Source: Candidatus Woesearchaeota archaeon | GTDB lineage: Archaea > Nanobdellota > Nanobdellia > Woesearchaeales > JACPBV01 | Length of the DNA: 15,568 nt | Direction: 5' to 3' | Assembly: GCA_019323195.1 (NCBI GenBank) | Contig: JAHWHQ010000037.1 | Span: forward strand, 1 to 15,568 | Shown: positions 5,490-12,677 of the stretch, piece by piece | Position numbering within the stretch: position 1 is the first letter of the stretch | Layout: the number at the start of each line of letters is the position of its first letter | Program-made: the position numbers and the translations under genes | The notes under the pieces: generated by a model | What the model saw: only the letters and a program-made list of their open reading frames with translations | Databases searched by the model: none | Told to the model about the DNA's origin: nothing

Positions 5490-6485
5490 ATGAAAAAGGA
5501 GAACTTTACCCGGAATATTGTCCTTACTGTAATACTTCTGGTTATCCTTATCGCTGCATCCAACCTTGCGGTCTACTTCAGGCTTAAACAGGACTATACG
5601 CTTAAGCTGGATGCTCTCAGCAGGGATGTGGATGAGAAGGATATTGAGCTTTCTAACAGGATAAGCGAGGAGAGCGAGTACAGCGCAGCTCAAAGAGAGT
5701 CCCTTGAGGATAAGACCATGCAGAATTTTGTCAAGCTCCAGGATTACCTTAGCACAGAAACATCACGGCTTAAATTAGACCTTGAAACCGTTAAGCAGAC
5801 TACAGCATCAGACATCCAGGACATATCAACAAAGGTCGGCGGGTTGGAGGAAAGAAGCGATGAGCTTGAGGAAAAAAGCGATGAGCTTAGCCAGAAGCTG
5901 TCAGAGATAAATGTTGAAAGCTCAGACTTCTCAGACATTGTAGAGGATGTTGTCAAGGCAGTTGTCAGCGTCAAGACGAACAAAGGCCAGGGCAGCGGCG
6001 TTTTCTTTGACAAAGACGGGTATATCATAACAAACAAGCATGTTATTGAGGGAGCGTCCAGCATAAGGGTGTATGACTATAATTCAAAAGGGTATGATGC
6101 TGTGCTGCTGGGGACTGCCAGTAATGTCGACCTTGCAGTATTGAAGATAGACGCAGAGGTCAATTACCTTGAATTTGCAGACATGTCAGATGTAAAGGTC
6201 GGGCAGAGGGTTATAGCAGTAGGCAACCCTCTTGGGTTGAGCTTTAGCGTGACAGAAGGCATAATAAGCGGCCTTAACAGGGTAACTGACGATACCGGCC
6301 TTGGATATATACAGACAGACGTTCCAATAAACAGCGGCAATTCCGGCGGCCCGTTGGTAAACTCAGCCAAGGAGATAGTGGGCATAAACACCTTTAAGAT
6401 AAGCGATACAGAAGGCCTTGGCTTTGCAATACCTGCCAATGTTGCAGAGAATATCGCACAGCAGGCGCTGGACCAATATGGATGA
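5490..6485 (+). CDS. Membrane-anchored HtrA/DegP-like serine protease without PDZ domain
   Basis: This is a trypsin-fold protease, probably acting on misfolded or secreted proteins outside the cytoplasmic membrane. Residues 10-30 are one hydrophobic N-terminal membrane segment after a short basic start (MKKENFTRN). Residues about 35-140 form a charged coiled coil, with a heptad-like run at 119-140 (LEERSDELEEKSDELSQKL). The S1 protease domain follows (about 150-320), with all three catalytic residues visible: H184 in TNKHV, D214 in DLAVLKI and S285 in GNSGGPL. The chain ends right after FAIPANVAENIAQQALDQYG, so the C-terminal PDZ domain of classical DegP/DegS is absent. The coiled coil may replace it in oligomerisation. 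A TATA-like AAATATTAAA at 5451-5460 precedes it. The family call is firm; substrate is unknown. Confidence 0.9.
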   Translation: MKKENFTRNIVLTVILLVILIAASNLAVYFRLKQDYTLKLDALSRDVDEKDIELSNRISEESEYSAAQRESLEDKTMQNFVKLQDYLSTETSRLKLDLETVKQTTASDIQDISTKVGGLEERSDELEEKSDELSQKLSEINVESSDFSDIVEDVVKAVVSVKTNKGQGSGVFFDKDGYIITNKHVIEGASSIRVYDYNSKGYDAVLLGTASNVDLAVLKIDAEVNYLEFADMSDVKVGQRVIAVGNPLGLSFSVTEGIISGLNRVTDDTGLGYIQTDVPINSGNSGGPLVNSAKEIVGINTFKISDTEGLGFAIPANVAENIAQQALDQYG

Positions 6486-6537
6486 ATAGCCTGTTTTTAC
6501 ATACCTTTTTCTTTAAAATAGTATAAAAACCGAAAAA

Positions 6538-6546
6538 TTTATAAAG
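6538..6546 (+). promoter_or_regulatory. TATA box and BRE of the RHH-HisRS gene
   Basis: CGAAAAA followed by TTTATAAAG is a strong BRE/TATA pair centred 27 bases before ATG 6569. This supports translation from the first codon of the ribbon-helix-helix domain. Confidence 0.6.
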
Positions 6547-6568
6547 AACGCATTACTATTCAATTACT

Positions 6569-8065
6569 ATGGTAATGGAAACACTGCAGATTAGGCTTAC
6601 AAGAGGCCTTATAGAAGAGATTTCAAAGCTGGTAGATAAAGGTATCTATGGCTCTTCCTCAGAGGCTGTAAGGGATGCTGTCAGAAGGTTAGTCCTGGGA
6701 AAAGAGGAAAAGATAGTAGTTCCGGAGGCCAAAGCTACGCAGGAAAAGATAGAAAAGGAGATCAAAAAACAGCTTCAGGGAGCAAGAGGAACAAGGGATA
6801 TACTTCCTGAAAACCAGATAATAAAAGAAAGGATAATATCTGTTTTGAAAGAAACATTTGAGCTGTTCGGCTATTCGCCTTTAGAGACACCTGTGATAGA
6901 GAGGTTTGATGTATTGTCCTCAAAATATGCAGGCGGTGACGAGATCCTTAAAGAGACATTTAGGCTAAAAGATCAAGGCGGGAGAGACCTCGGCCTTAGG
7001 TACGATCTTACAGTGCCTTTGGCAAGGGTTGTTGGCATGAACCCTCAGCTAAAGATGCCCTTCAAGAGATACCAGATTGGAGAGGTTTTCAGGGACGGTC
7101 CTGTAAGCTTAGGAAGGTACAGGCAGTTCATACAATGCGATGCTGATATTATAGGCTGCAAGGACATGACAGCAGATGCAGAATGCATAAACATCGTCTC
7201 TTCAGCCTTTAAGAGATTAGGCTTTAACATAGAGATAAGGATCAATAACAGGAAGGTGCTTAACAGCATCCTTGAGAAAGCAGGAATCAAGGAAAGCAAA
7301 AGGGACAGCACGATCCTTTCAATAGACAAATTAGAGAAGTTTGGCCAGGATGCTGTTGTAAAAGAATTAAAAGATAATGGCATCCCAGACACAAAAATTG
7401 ATGATATACTTGGGATAATAACAATCCAGGGAAAAAACCAGGAAAAGCTAGAAAAGCTAAAAAAGCTTATCGCGGGCAATGAGGGATTGAAAGAGGTTGA
7501 GGAATTAATTGAATACCTAAAAATTCTTGATGTTGATGCTGTCTTTGACGTTTCTTTAGCAAGAGGGCTTTCCTATTACACCGGCACGATATTTGAAACC
7601 TTCATCCAGAACAGCAGGATAAAGTCTGCTGTATGCTCAGGAGGAAGATGGGATAAGATGATAGGGGATTTCCTTGGAAGAGGGGATTATCCTGCAGTAG
7701 GGATAAGCTTCGGGCTGGAGAGGATATTTGATGCATACATAGAAAAAAATCCTGTCAGGAATAAGACAGTTGCGCAGCTATTTATCATCCCTATAGGAAC
7801 ATTAGAGCAGAGCCTTAAGACAGCAAAGATGTTGAGGGAAAAAGGGATAAAGGTGGATATAGACCTTACAGGAAGAGGGCCTTCAAAGAACCTCAACTAT
7901 GCAAATTCCCTGGGCATACCTTATGTGATCTTCATAGGCGATAATGAGCTAAAGCAGAACAAGGTTAAGCTCAAGAATATGGAGACCGGGCAAGAAGGGC
8001 TTGTCAATGCTGAGGATGTTCCTGGTGTTCTTAATAAGAAGAGATTGAGCAGGTTTCTTGAATAG
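6569..8065 (+). CDS. hisS: Histidyl-tRNA synthetase with N-terminal ribbon-helix-helix domain
   Basis: The enzyme charges tRNA-His with histidine. Residues 3-43 are a typical archaeal RHH (CopG/NikR-type) DNA-binding unit: strand ETLQIRLTRGL, helix LIEEISKLVDKG, then GSSSEAVRDAVRRLVL. A charged linker (44-69) leads into the class II synthetase at QGARGTRDILPE (70-81). Motif 2 is RYQIGEVFRDGPVSLGRYRQ (R175). The HisA motif is ARGLSYYTGTIFE (331-343), with Ser where Asp is usual. The HisB motif is SGGRWDKMI, and motif 3 is PAVGISFGLERI (375-386). The anticodon-binding domain runs from about 402 to 485. At 498 residues it exceeds the usual 410-430 by about the RHH plus linker. No ATG, GTG or TTG lies between M3 and the synthetase domain, so the fusion is read as one protein. 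It might sense histidine or tRNA status. Confidence 0.92.
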   Translation: MVMETLQIRLTRGLIEEISKLVDKGIYGSSSEAVRDAVRRLVLGKEEKIVVPEAKATQEKIEKEIKKQLQGARGTRDILPENQIIKERIISVLKETFELFGYSPLETPVIERFDVLSSKYAGGDEILKETFRLKDQGGRDLGLRYDLTVPLARVVGMNPQLKMPFKRYQIGEVFRDGPVSLGRYRQFIQCDADIIGCKDMTADAECINIVSSAFKRLGFNIEIRINNRKVLNSILEKAGIKESKRDSTILSIDKLEKFGQDAVVKELKDNGIPDTKIDDILGIITIQGKNQEKLEKLKKLIAGNEGLKEVEELIEYLKILDVDAVFDVSLARGLSYYTGTIFETFIQNSRIKSAVCSGGRWDKMIGDFLGRGDYPAVGISFGLERIFDAYIEKNPVRNKTVAQLFIIPIGTLEQSLKTAKMLREKGIKVDIDLTGRGPSKNLNYANSLGIPYVIFIGDNELKQNKVKLKNMETGQEGLVNAEDVPGVLNKKRLSRFLE

Positions 8066-8088
8066 GGCTGGTTATTTGTTTTTATGAA

Positions 8089-9258
8089 TCACAGCCCGTT
8101 CTTAACCTCCTTGTAAGCCTGCCTGAAGCTCTTTCCTTTCTTGACCAATTCATAAACCTTCTCAGTAGCATATAATTCCTTTGTCATCGCTTTCTTGCAG
8201 TTCTCCTTATCCACCTCCAGCTTACTTACTACAAGACCCATAACCTCTAAGCATTCCTTTGTCGTTTCAATCCCTTTTATCAAGGACTCTTTAGTCAGCT
8301 GCAGGTCACGGTTATAGCCGGAAATCAGATTGCTGATCAGGCTCTTCAGCTGGAATTCATAGCCCAGAACTATAGAGTACCTGCCCCTTACAAGCTCTAG
8401 GACGTCAGGGTTTTTCTTCTGCGGCATTATAGAGCTGCCTGTGGTGAACTCCTCCGGGATATGGAAAAAGCCGAACTCTTGCATTGAAAACAGGATAATG
8501 TCAGAAGCCAGCTTGTTCAACGTATACATTATATTGACCAATGCATTAAGGATGACAGCTTCATGCTTTCCCCTTGAGTTCTGCACACAGATGGGGTTCT
8601 TGTAGTTTTCCTTGAACCCAAGCTCGTCTTTTGTAACGTCCTTGTCAACCTTTAAAGGTATGCCATAGCCAGCTCCTGTCCCAAGAGGGTTCTTATCGAT
8701 TATCTGTAATGCATTATCCAATAACATCAGGTCATCTTCAAGGCTTTCCATGAAGCATCCAGCCCATAATTTAACTGAAGAAGGCATTGCCTTCTGCATA
8801 TGTGTATAGCCAGGCATAATAATATCTTTTTTAGAAAGATTTTTTAATGAGCCAATAAGCTTTACAGCCAGCTCCTTTATCTCTTTGAGCTCTTCCTTTT
8901 CATAGAGCTTCATGGCAGCAACAACCTGGTCATTCCGGCTCCTGCATGTGTGTATCTTTTTTCCTAAGTCATTTAATTTCTTAGTAAGGTAATTTTCGAT
9001 AGCTGTATGGCAGTCCTCATCCTCTGCCTTAACAGCAAATTTCCCTTTCTCATCCAGCCCTATTATGTTTGTAAGCTCTTTCTTGAGCTTGTTAAGCTCA
9101 TTCTCATTCAATATCCCTATCTTCTTGAGCATCTTTGCATGGGCGATGCTGGCAATGCAGTCATACTTCAATAGTTTCTTGTCTAACAGATAGTCGTTCC
9201 CTCCTGTAAACAGCTCGATCTTCTTATCCAGCTTCTTTGTTTGCCATAATTTTGCCAT
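8089..9258 (-). CDS. argH: Argininosuccinate lyase, C-terminally short
   Basis: This cytosolic enzyme splits argininosuccinate to arginine and fumarate, the last step of arginine synthesis. Fumarase/aspartase superfamily signatures are clear (numbered from ATG 9264): HTCRSRNDQV (105-114), GYTHMQ with the catalytic-region His H155, and the mobile loop GSSIMPQKKNPD with Ser 277/278. After the conserved ATEKVYELVKKGKSFRQAY (366-384) the protein stops, so roughly the last 65-70 residues found in typical family members are missing. The stop is 23 bases from the end of hisS. I place the start at ATG 9258 (MAKLW) because the TATA box lies about 26 bases before it; ATG 9264 would add two residues. 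No argG or other arg gene is in the window, so its pathway role here is inferred from family only. Confidence 0.9.
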   Translation of the reverse strand: MAKLWQTKKLDKKIELFTGGNDYLLDKKLLKYDCIASIAHAKMLKKIGILNENELNKLKKELTNIIGLDEKGKFAVKAEDEDCHTAIENYLTKKLNDLGKKIHTCRSRNDQVVAAMKLYEKEELKEIKELAVKLIGSLKNLSKKDIIMPGYTHMQKAMPSSVKLWAGCFMESLEDDLMLLDNALQIIDKNPLGTGAGYGIPLKVDKDVTKDELGFKENYKNPICVQNSRGKHEAVILNALVNIMYTLNKLASDIILFSMQEFGFFHIPEEFTTGSSIMPQKKNPDVLELVRGRYSIVLGYEFQLKSLISNLISGYNRDLQLTKESLIKGIETTKECLEVMGLVVSKLEVDKENCKKAMTKELYATEKVYELVKKGKSFRQAYKEVKNGL

Positions 9259-9278
9259 AACCATCTTTAACAGGCACT

Positions 9279-9288
9279 TATTTATAAA
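9279..9288 (-). promoter_or_regulatory. TATA box of argH
   Basis: The minus strand reads TTTATAAATA; its centre is 26 bases from ATG 9258. The remaining intergenic DNA to 9440 contains only a 10-bp palindrome (TTCCATGGAA, 9394-9403) and no gene. Confidence 0.5.
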
Positions 9289-9440
9289 GTTATTGACCAG
9301 AAAGGAACAAATTAGACAAAAGTGTTTAATTTGGGACTTTGTATGTCTGATTTATGTATGGGTTTTAGGGTTAGATAAAATATATTATTCCTATTCCATG
9401 GAAATAATTGAATATCTTAAAGAAAACGCATTACCCTGCA

Positions 9441-10772
9441 TCATCCCCTGATAATACCCAATACCTCATCCCTCTTCTCTTCCATCAGTTTCTTTGATTT
9501 AGCCTCGAGATTAAGCCTTAACAGTGGCTCTGTGTTAGAGGGCCTTACATTAAACCACCAGTCCCTGAAGTCTATCCTCACGCCGTCAAGCCAGGATATC
9601 TTGCCTTCCTTATACCTCTTAGCAAGCTCCTTCATCTTTCCTTCCTTGTCTTCAACCTCTGAGTTTATCTCTCCTGAAGCAAAGTATTTCCTTAATGGCC
9701 TGACAAGCTCGCTTAGCCTCTTTCCCTTGTCAGATATTATCTGGATGAGCTTCAAGGCAGCTATAATCGCTGAATCAGTATAGAAATTATCCTTAAAATA
9801 AAAATGACCTGAGAGTTCGCCTGCAAAGATGGCATCTTCTTTTCTCATCTGCTCCTTTATGAATGCATGGCCTACCCTGCTCATGGCAGGTTTCCCATCA
9901 TTTTCCTTTATCACCTCTTCCACGATCCAGGAGCTTCTTAGGTCGTAAAGGACCTTTGCGCCTTTGCTTTTCTTTAAGAGCTCTTCAGCAAGCAGGCAGG
10001 TGATGAAATCAGCAGGGATAGTCTCTCCATTCTCGTCGATAAAAAATGCCCTGTCAGCATCGCCGTCAAGCGCAATACCGAAATCCGCCTTTTCCTCTTT
10101 AACCTTTCTCTTTATGTCAGCAAGGTTTTCCTCTTTAAGCGGGTTTGCCTCATGGTTCGGGAAGCTTCCGTCAGGCTTGAAAAACATCCTGACAGCCTTT
10201 AAAGGAAGGTCGCCTAAGACGAGCTCCATGTCGCTGCCGCCCATGCCGTTGCCTGCATCAATGACAACCTTTAAAGGCCTGATCTTCTTAACATCGATCG
10301 TGCCCAGGATGTGTGCCTTATATGCAGCTGTGATATCCTTCTTAATGACATCCCCTTTCTTCTTAGAATCCTGGAAATTGCCCTTCATGGTAAGCTTCTC
10401 AATATCCTTTATCCCTGTGTCGCCTGAGATAGGTATTGCTTTTTCCCTTGTAAACTTAAACCCGTTATATTTTCCCGGATTGTGGGAGGCTGTGACCATT
10501 ATCGACGCCGGAGCCTTTAAGAACCAGCACGAGAAATAGCTCCTTGGGGTGGAGCAAAGGCCTTCAATCTCGATAACATCAGCACCCTGGTCACTAATGC
10601 CCCTGATCAGCTCCTTTTTCAGGGAATCTGAGCTTTCTCTCATATCCTGCGAAACAACAACCTTATCAACCTTAAGAAAATCAACAAAAGCCCTTCCTAC
10701 CTTATAGGCCAGCTCCTCATCAAGTTCAGAAGGATAAACACCCCTTACGTCATAGGCCTTGAAGATTGACAT
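9441..10772 (-). CDS. Phosphomannomutase/phosphoglucomutase
   Basis: This alpha-D-phosphohexomutase interconverts hexose 6-phosphate and 1-phosphate, feeding nucleotide-sugar synthesis for glycans and lipids. All four domain signatures are present. The phosphoserine loop is TASHNP (S96). The metal-binding loop is DGDADR (236-241). The sugar-binding loop is GELSGH (318-323). The phosphate-binding loop is RPSNTEPLLR (410-419). The N-terminus FKAYDVRG is also typical. The length of 443 matches PMM/PGM enzymes. It is probably bifunctional or mannose-specific, which sequence alone does not decide; phosphoglucosamine mutase is less likely given GELSGH. The start is supported by a TATA box exactly 26 bases upstream, giving a leaderless mRNA. 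It is divergent from rpl21e across the GAGCG hairpin repeats. Confidence 0.93.
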   Translation of the reverse strand: MSIFKAYDVRGVYPSELDEELAYKVGRAFVDFLKVDKVVVSQDMRESSDSLKKELIRGISDQGADVIEIEGLCSTPRSYFSCWFLKAPASIMVTASHNPGKYNGFKFTREKAIPISGDTGIKDIEKLTMKGNFQDSKKKGDVIKKDITAAYKAHILGTIDVKKIRPLKVVIDAGNGMGGSDMELVLGDLPLKAVRMFFKPDGSFPNHEANPLKEENLADIKRKVKEEKADFGIALDGDADRAFFIDENGETIPADFITCLLAEELLKKSKGAKVLYDLRSSWIVEEVIKENDGKPAMSRVGHAFIKEQMRKEDAIFAGELSGHFYFKDNFYTDSAIIAALKLIQIISDKGKRLSELVRPLRKYFASGEINSEVEDKEGKMKELAKRYKEGKISWLDGVRIDFRDWWFNVRPSNTEPLLRLNLEAKSKKLMEEKRDEVLGIIRG

Positions 10773-10793
10773 GATAAAGGCTGAATGATAGAA

Positions 10794-10803
10794 TTTATTT
10801 AAA
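10794..10803 (-). promoter_or_regulatory. TATA box of the phosphohexomutase gene
   Basis: The minus strand reads TTTAAATAAA, centred 26 bases before ATG 10772. It abuts the first GAGCG repeat directly. Confidence 0.5.
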
Positions 10804-10898
10804 CTTTATGATTTGAGCGGAGTGAGAATCATAAAAATTTGAAAATTCATTTTCAAAGCTTTATGATTTGAGCGAAGCGAAAATTATAACATTTGAAA
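10804..10898. repeat. Tandem pair of GAGCG-type hairpin repeats
   Basis: Two copies of a roughly 40-bp unit occur at 10804-10844 and 10859-10898. Each begins CTTTATGATTTGAGCG and ends ATTTGAAA. In the first copy TTTATGATT and AATCATAAA (10805-10813, 10827-10835) form a perfect 9-bp stem. The second has the same fold with one or two mismatches. Between them lies TTTGAAAA-TTCA-TTTTCAAA, another stem. The unit fills the space between two divergent promoters, so it is REP-like or regulatory rather than coding. Confidence 0.7.
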
Positions 10899-10906
10899 TC
10901 AAAACC

Positions 10907-10915
10907 TTTTTAAAT
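10907..10915 (+). promoter_or_regulatory. TATA box of rpl21e
   Basis: TTTTTAAAT is centred 26 bases before ATG 10937, predicting a leaderless transcript that also covers rpoF. Confidence 0.5.
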
Positions 10916-10936
10916 GCAGCATAAACCCTTAGGGTT

Positions 10937-11245
10937 ATGGAAAGAAAAGGCGGATTAAGGAGAAAGACGAGAAGCCTGTTCAAGAAGCATAGGAACGAGA
11001 AAGGAAGGATGTCGCTTAGCAGATACTTCACCACTTTTAATGAAGGCGAGATGGTAAGGCTGAGTGTAGAGTCCAGCATACAGAAAGGTATGTACCATCC
11101 GCGGTTCTACGGCAAGACAGGCATTGTCAAAAACAAAAAGGGAAGGTGCTATGAGGTATTAGTTACTGACGGAGGTAAACGAAAAACTTTAATAGTACAT
11201 CCGATACATCTCAGGAAGGAGAATGCGCCTGCAAGCAAGGCCTGA
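10937..11245 (+). CDS. rpl21e: Ribosomal protein L21e (eL21)
   Basis: This is a large-subunit ribosomal protein found in archaea and eukaryotes. At 102 residues it has the family's usual length. It opens with a basic tail (RRKTRSLFKKHRNEKGR). The conserved core has SIQKGMYHPRFYGKTGIV (65-82 approx.) and the strand KRKTLIVHPIHLR near the end, as in eL21 proteins. It is first in the archaeal cluster rpl21e-rpoF-DUF655; the rpoF start follows 30 bases later. The leaderless start is supported by the TATA box at 10907-10915. The identification is secure. Confidence 0.95.
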   Translation: MERKGGLRRKTRSLFKKHRNEKGRMSLSRYFTTFNEGEMVRLSVESSIQKGMYHPRFYGKTGIVKNKKGRCYEVLVTDGGKRKTLIVHPIHLRKENAPASKA

Positions 11246-11263
11246 ATAGCAAGATTTTTTAAT

Positions 11264-11273
11264 AAGGTAATCC
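11264..11273 (+). promoter_or_regulatory. Shine-Dalgarno site of rpoF
   Basis: AAGGTAATCC matches the complement of the 16S rRNA 3' end (GGAGGTGATCC) at most positions. It sits 2 bases before ATG 11276, consistent with translation as the second gene of an operon. Confidence 0.45.
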
Positions 11274-11275
11274 AA

Positions 11276-11620
11276 ATGGAAACTGAAATCATATCAGAAA
11301 AGCCCATCAGCTTAAGCGAATTAAAGCAGGAGCTTGAAAAGATAAAGAAGAGGGATAAGGAACTGAACTTCAGGGCAGCAAGGACAGAGGAATACCTCCA
11401 GCATTTTGTTACCCTGAAGAATCCGGAGGAATTGTTCAAGAAGATAGAATCCCTTAAGGTCCCAAGGCTCAGGGAGCAGCATATAGTCAAGATTATTGAT
11501 ATACTTCCTGCTACTGTGGATGAGCTAAAGACCCTACTGCAGGGATATACGATAACAGTCAACAACGAAAACATGAAGAAGATAGTTGCTGAGGTCAGCA
11601 AGTTCATAGCGAAGAAGTGA
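11276..11620 (+). CDS. rpoF: DNA-directed RNA polymerase subunit Rpb4/RpoF
   Basis: RpoF pairs with RpoE (Rpb7) to form the stalk of archaeal RNA polymerase, helping open-complex formation and RNA binding. The protein has the family's layout: an N-terminal ISLSELKQELEKIKKRDKELN helix, a middle EYLQHFV segment, and the C-terminal HRDC-like domain with VPRLREQHIVKIIDILPATV and DELKTLL. At 114 residues it is normal size. It follows rpl21e by 30 bases with a good Shine-Dalgarno site, so the two are co-transcribed. This neighbourhood is conserved across archaea, supporting the call. Confidence 0.93.
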   Translation: METEIISEKPISLSELKQELEKIKKRDKELNFRAARTEEYLQHFVTLKNPEELFKKIESLKVPRLREQHIVKIIDILPATVDELKTLLQGYTITVNNENMKKIVAEVSKFIAKK

Positions 11621-11663
11621 TTTCTTGTTGTTATTGCCTTTTGTTGTTTAAAAGAACAAAATA

Positions 11664-11673
11664 TTTATAAATA
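11664..11673 (+). promoter_or_regulatory. TATA box before the DUF655 gene
   Basis: TTTATAAATA is a strong box predicting a start near 11694 and a leader of about 24 bases. The DUF655 gene can thus be transcribed separately from rpl21e-rpoF. Confidence 0.5.
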
Positions 11674-11717
11674 CCAAGGTTTAATTGCTTATAAGGGAGT
11701 GGTTTTGGTAAAGTAAG

Positions 11718-12350
11718 ATGGAAGAAGAAAAAGCAGTAAATGACAGTTCAGAGAAGCCGCAGGCTATGCAGGAAGGCTTAGATGGGGCTTCAAAATCCCG
11801 GGCAAGGGAGGAAGTGACAGTTGTGCTGGACTTTTTGCCGAACGGCTACCCGTTCGATGAAAGGCCGATGCACCTTAAGGTTCCTATAGCCCAGGCTATA
11901 GGCAAGGAAAGGTTCATACTGCTTGAGCTCGTACCAAAAAAAGGCATCCATCTCCAGCCATATGAGGAGGTCTATATCGGAGAGGGAAAAAGGGATAAGG
12001 TCCACCATATCATGGGCAGGCTGACGCCGGATAAATTGACGCAGACGGCTAGATCTGAGCTGGAGGTTGTCGTAAAGGACATAGTGCAGAAAAACCAGAA
12101 GAGATTTGTGGATTTCTTCAATAATGCCCAGCCTTTGAGCACAAGGATGCACAGGCTAGAGCTGCTTCCAGGGCTTGGAAAGAAGCATATGTGGGAGATA
12201 TTAGATGCAAGAAAAGAGAAGCCTTTCGAGAGCTTTGACGACATCAAGAAAAGGGTAAAACTGATGCCTGATCCTGAGAAAGCTGTAGTCCGGAGAATAT
12301 TGAAAGAACTCTATGATAATGAGAAACACAGGGTCTTTGTAGATGTATAA
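11718..12350 (+). CDS. DUF655 (COG1491) predicted RNA-binding protein
   Basis: This is an archaeal protein of uncharacterised function, almost always near rpl21e, rpoF and ksgA, so a role in ribosome or RNA biogenesis is likely. Residues 1-30 are a polar, low-complexity extension. The OB-like domain begins at REEVTVVLDFLPNGYP (about 30-45) and includes HLQPYEEVYIGEGKRDKVHHIMGRL. The C-terminal helix-hairpin-helix is LELLPGLGKKHMWEILDARK (about 148-166). At 210 residues the family core is complete. ATG 11718 is the first start after the predicted transcription start. The usual next gene, ksgA, is not found; the stop is instead followed by two convergent mini-genes. Confidence 0.9.
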   Translation: MEEEKAVNDSSEKPQAMQEGLDGASKSRAREEVTVVLDFLPNGYPFDERPMHLKVPIAQAIGKERFILLELVPKKGIHLQPYEEVYIGEGKRDKVHHIMGRLTPDKLTQTARSELEVVVKDIVQKNQKRFVDFFNNAQPLSTRMHRLELLPGLGKKHMWEILDARKEKPFESFDDIKKRVKLMPDPEKAVVRRILKELYDNEKHRVFVDV

Positions 12351-12367
12351 TCAAGAAGAGGATAATC

Positions 12368-12487
12368 TTATTTCTCCCTGAATTCCATCATCTTATCGCT
12401 CAGATCAAAATACCCTTTAAATAATTCTTTAAATCTATCCTCACGACCTTTTTTCCAATCTTTCATAAGGACCAGCTTCTTATTCAT
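12368..12487 (-). CDS. Mini-gene, 39 aa, charged helical peptide
   Basis: This short frame starts with ATG immediately after the stop codon of the upstream zinc-ribbon gene, with no gap, so translation is likely coupled. The peptide begins MNKKLVLMKDWKKGREDRFK and continues ELFKGYFDLSDKMMEFREK, a strongly amphipathic, charged sequence that would fold as one or two helices. I know no family for it. It ends 18 bases before the stop of the convergent DUF655 gene. The clean end-to-start junction and protein-like codons make it likely real, but it is near the limit of what sequence can show. Confidence 0.55.
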   Translation of the reverse strand: MNKKLVLMKDWKKGREDRFKELFKGYFDLSDKMMEFREK

Positions 12488-12646
12488 TTAGACCGCCATC
12501 TCTTTTTTGTAGTTCATCCCGCATATGGGGCATGTGAATGAGTTTCCATGCGTACATCTCATCTCTTTCATGCATCCTCCGCAATAAAGAAGGGCCGGAA
12601 CCTTTGCCAGGATTATAGGTTCGCCACCAGGCAATGGTGAAATCAT
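12488..12646 (-). CDS. Zinc-ribbon mini-protein, 52 aa
   Basis: The peptide starts MISPLPGGEPIILAKVPALL and continues with YCGGC (C22, C25), MRCTH (C31, H33) and FTCPIC (C39, C42), ending GMNYKKEMAV. The two CxxC knuckles make a compact zinc ribbon, with C31 and H33 spare. Such proteins often contact nucleic acids or other proteins, but the partner is unknown. The start is unusually well supported: the minus strand has GAGGTG, a good Shine-Dalgarno site (12652-12657), 5 bases before ATG. A TATA box at 12688-12699 gives a leader of about 22 bases. It is first in a two-gene unit with the 39-aa frame and is divergent from the AbrB-PhoU gene. Confidence 0.75.
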   Translation of the reverse strand: MISPLPGGEPIILAKVPALLYCGGCMKEMRCTHGNSFTCPICGMNYKKEMAV

Positions 12647-12677
12647 TTTTACACCTCTAACCCCCTTGGATTATAGT

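Noticed and set aside
11790..12247. Long open frames opposite the DUF655 gene and other housekeeping genes
   Set aside because: They are antisense shadows of well-identified conserved genes with no supporting promoter or motif.
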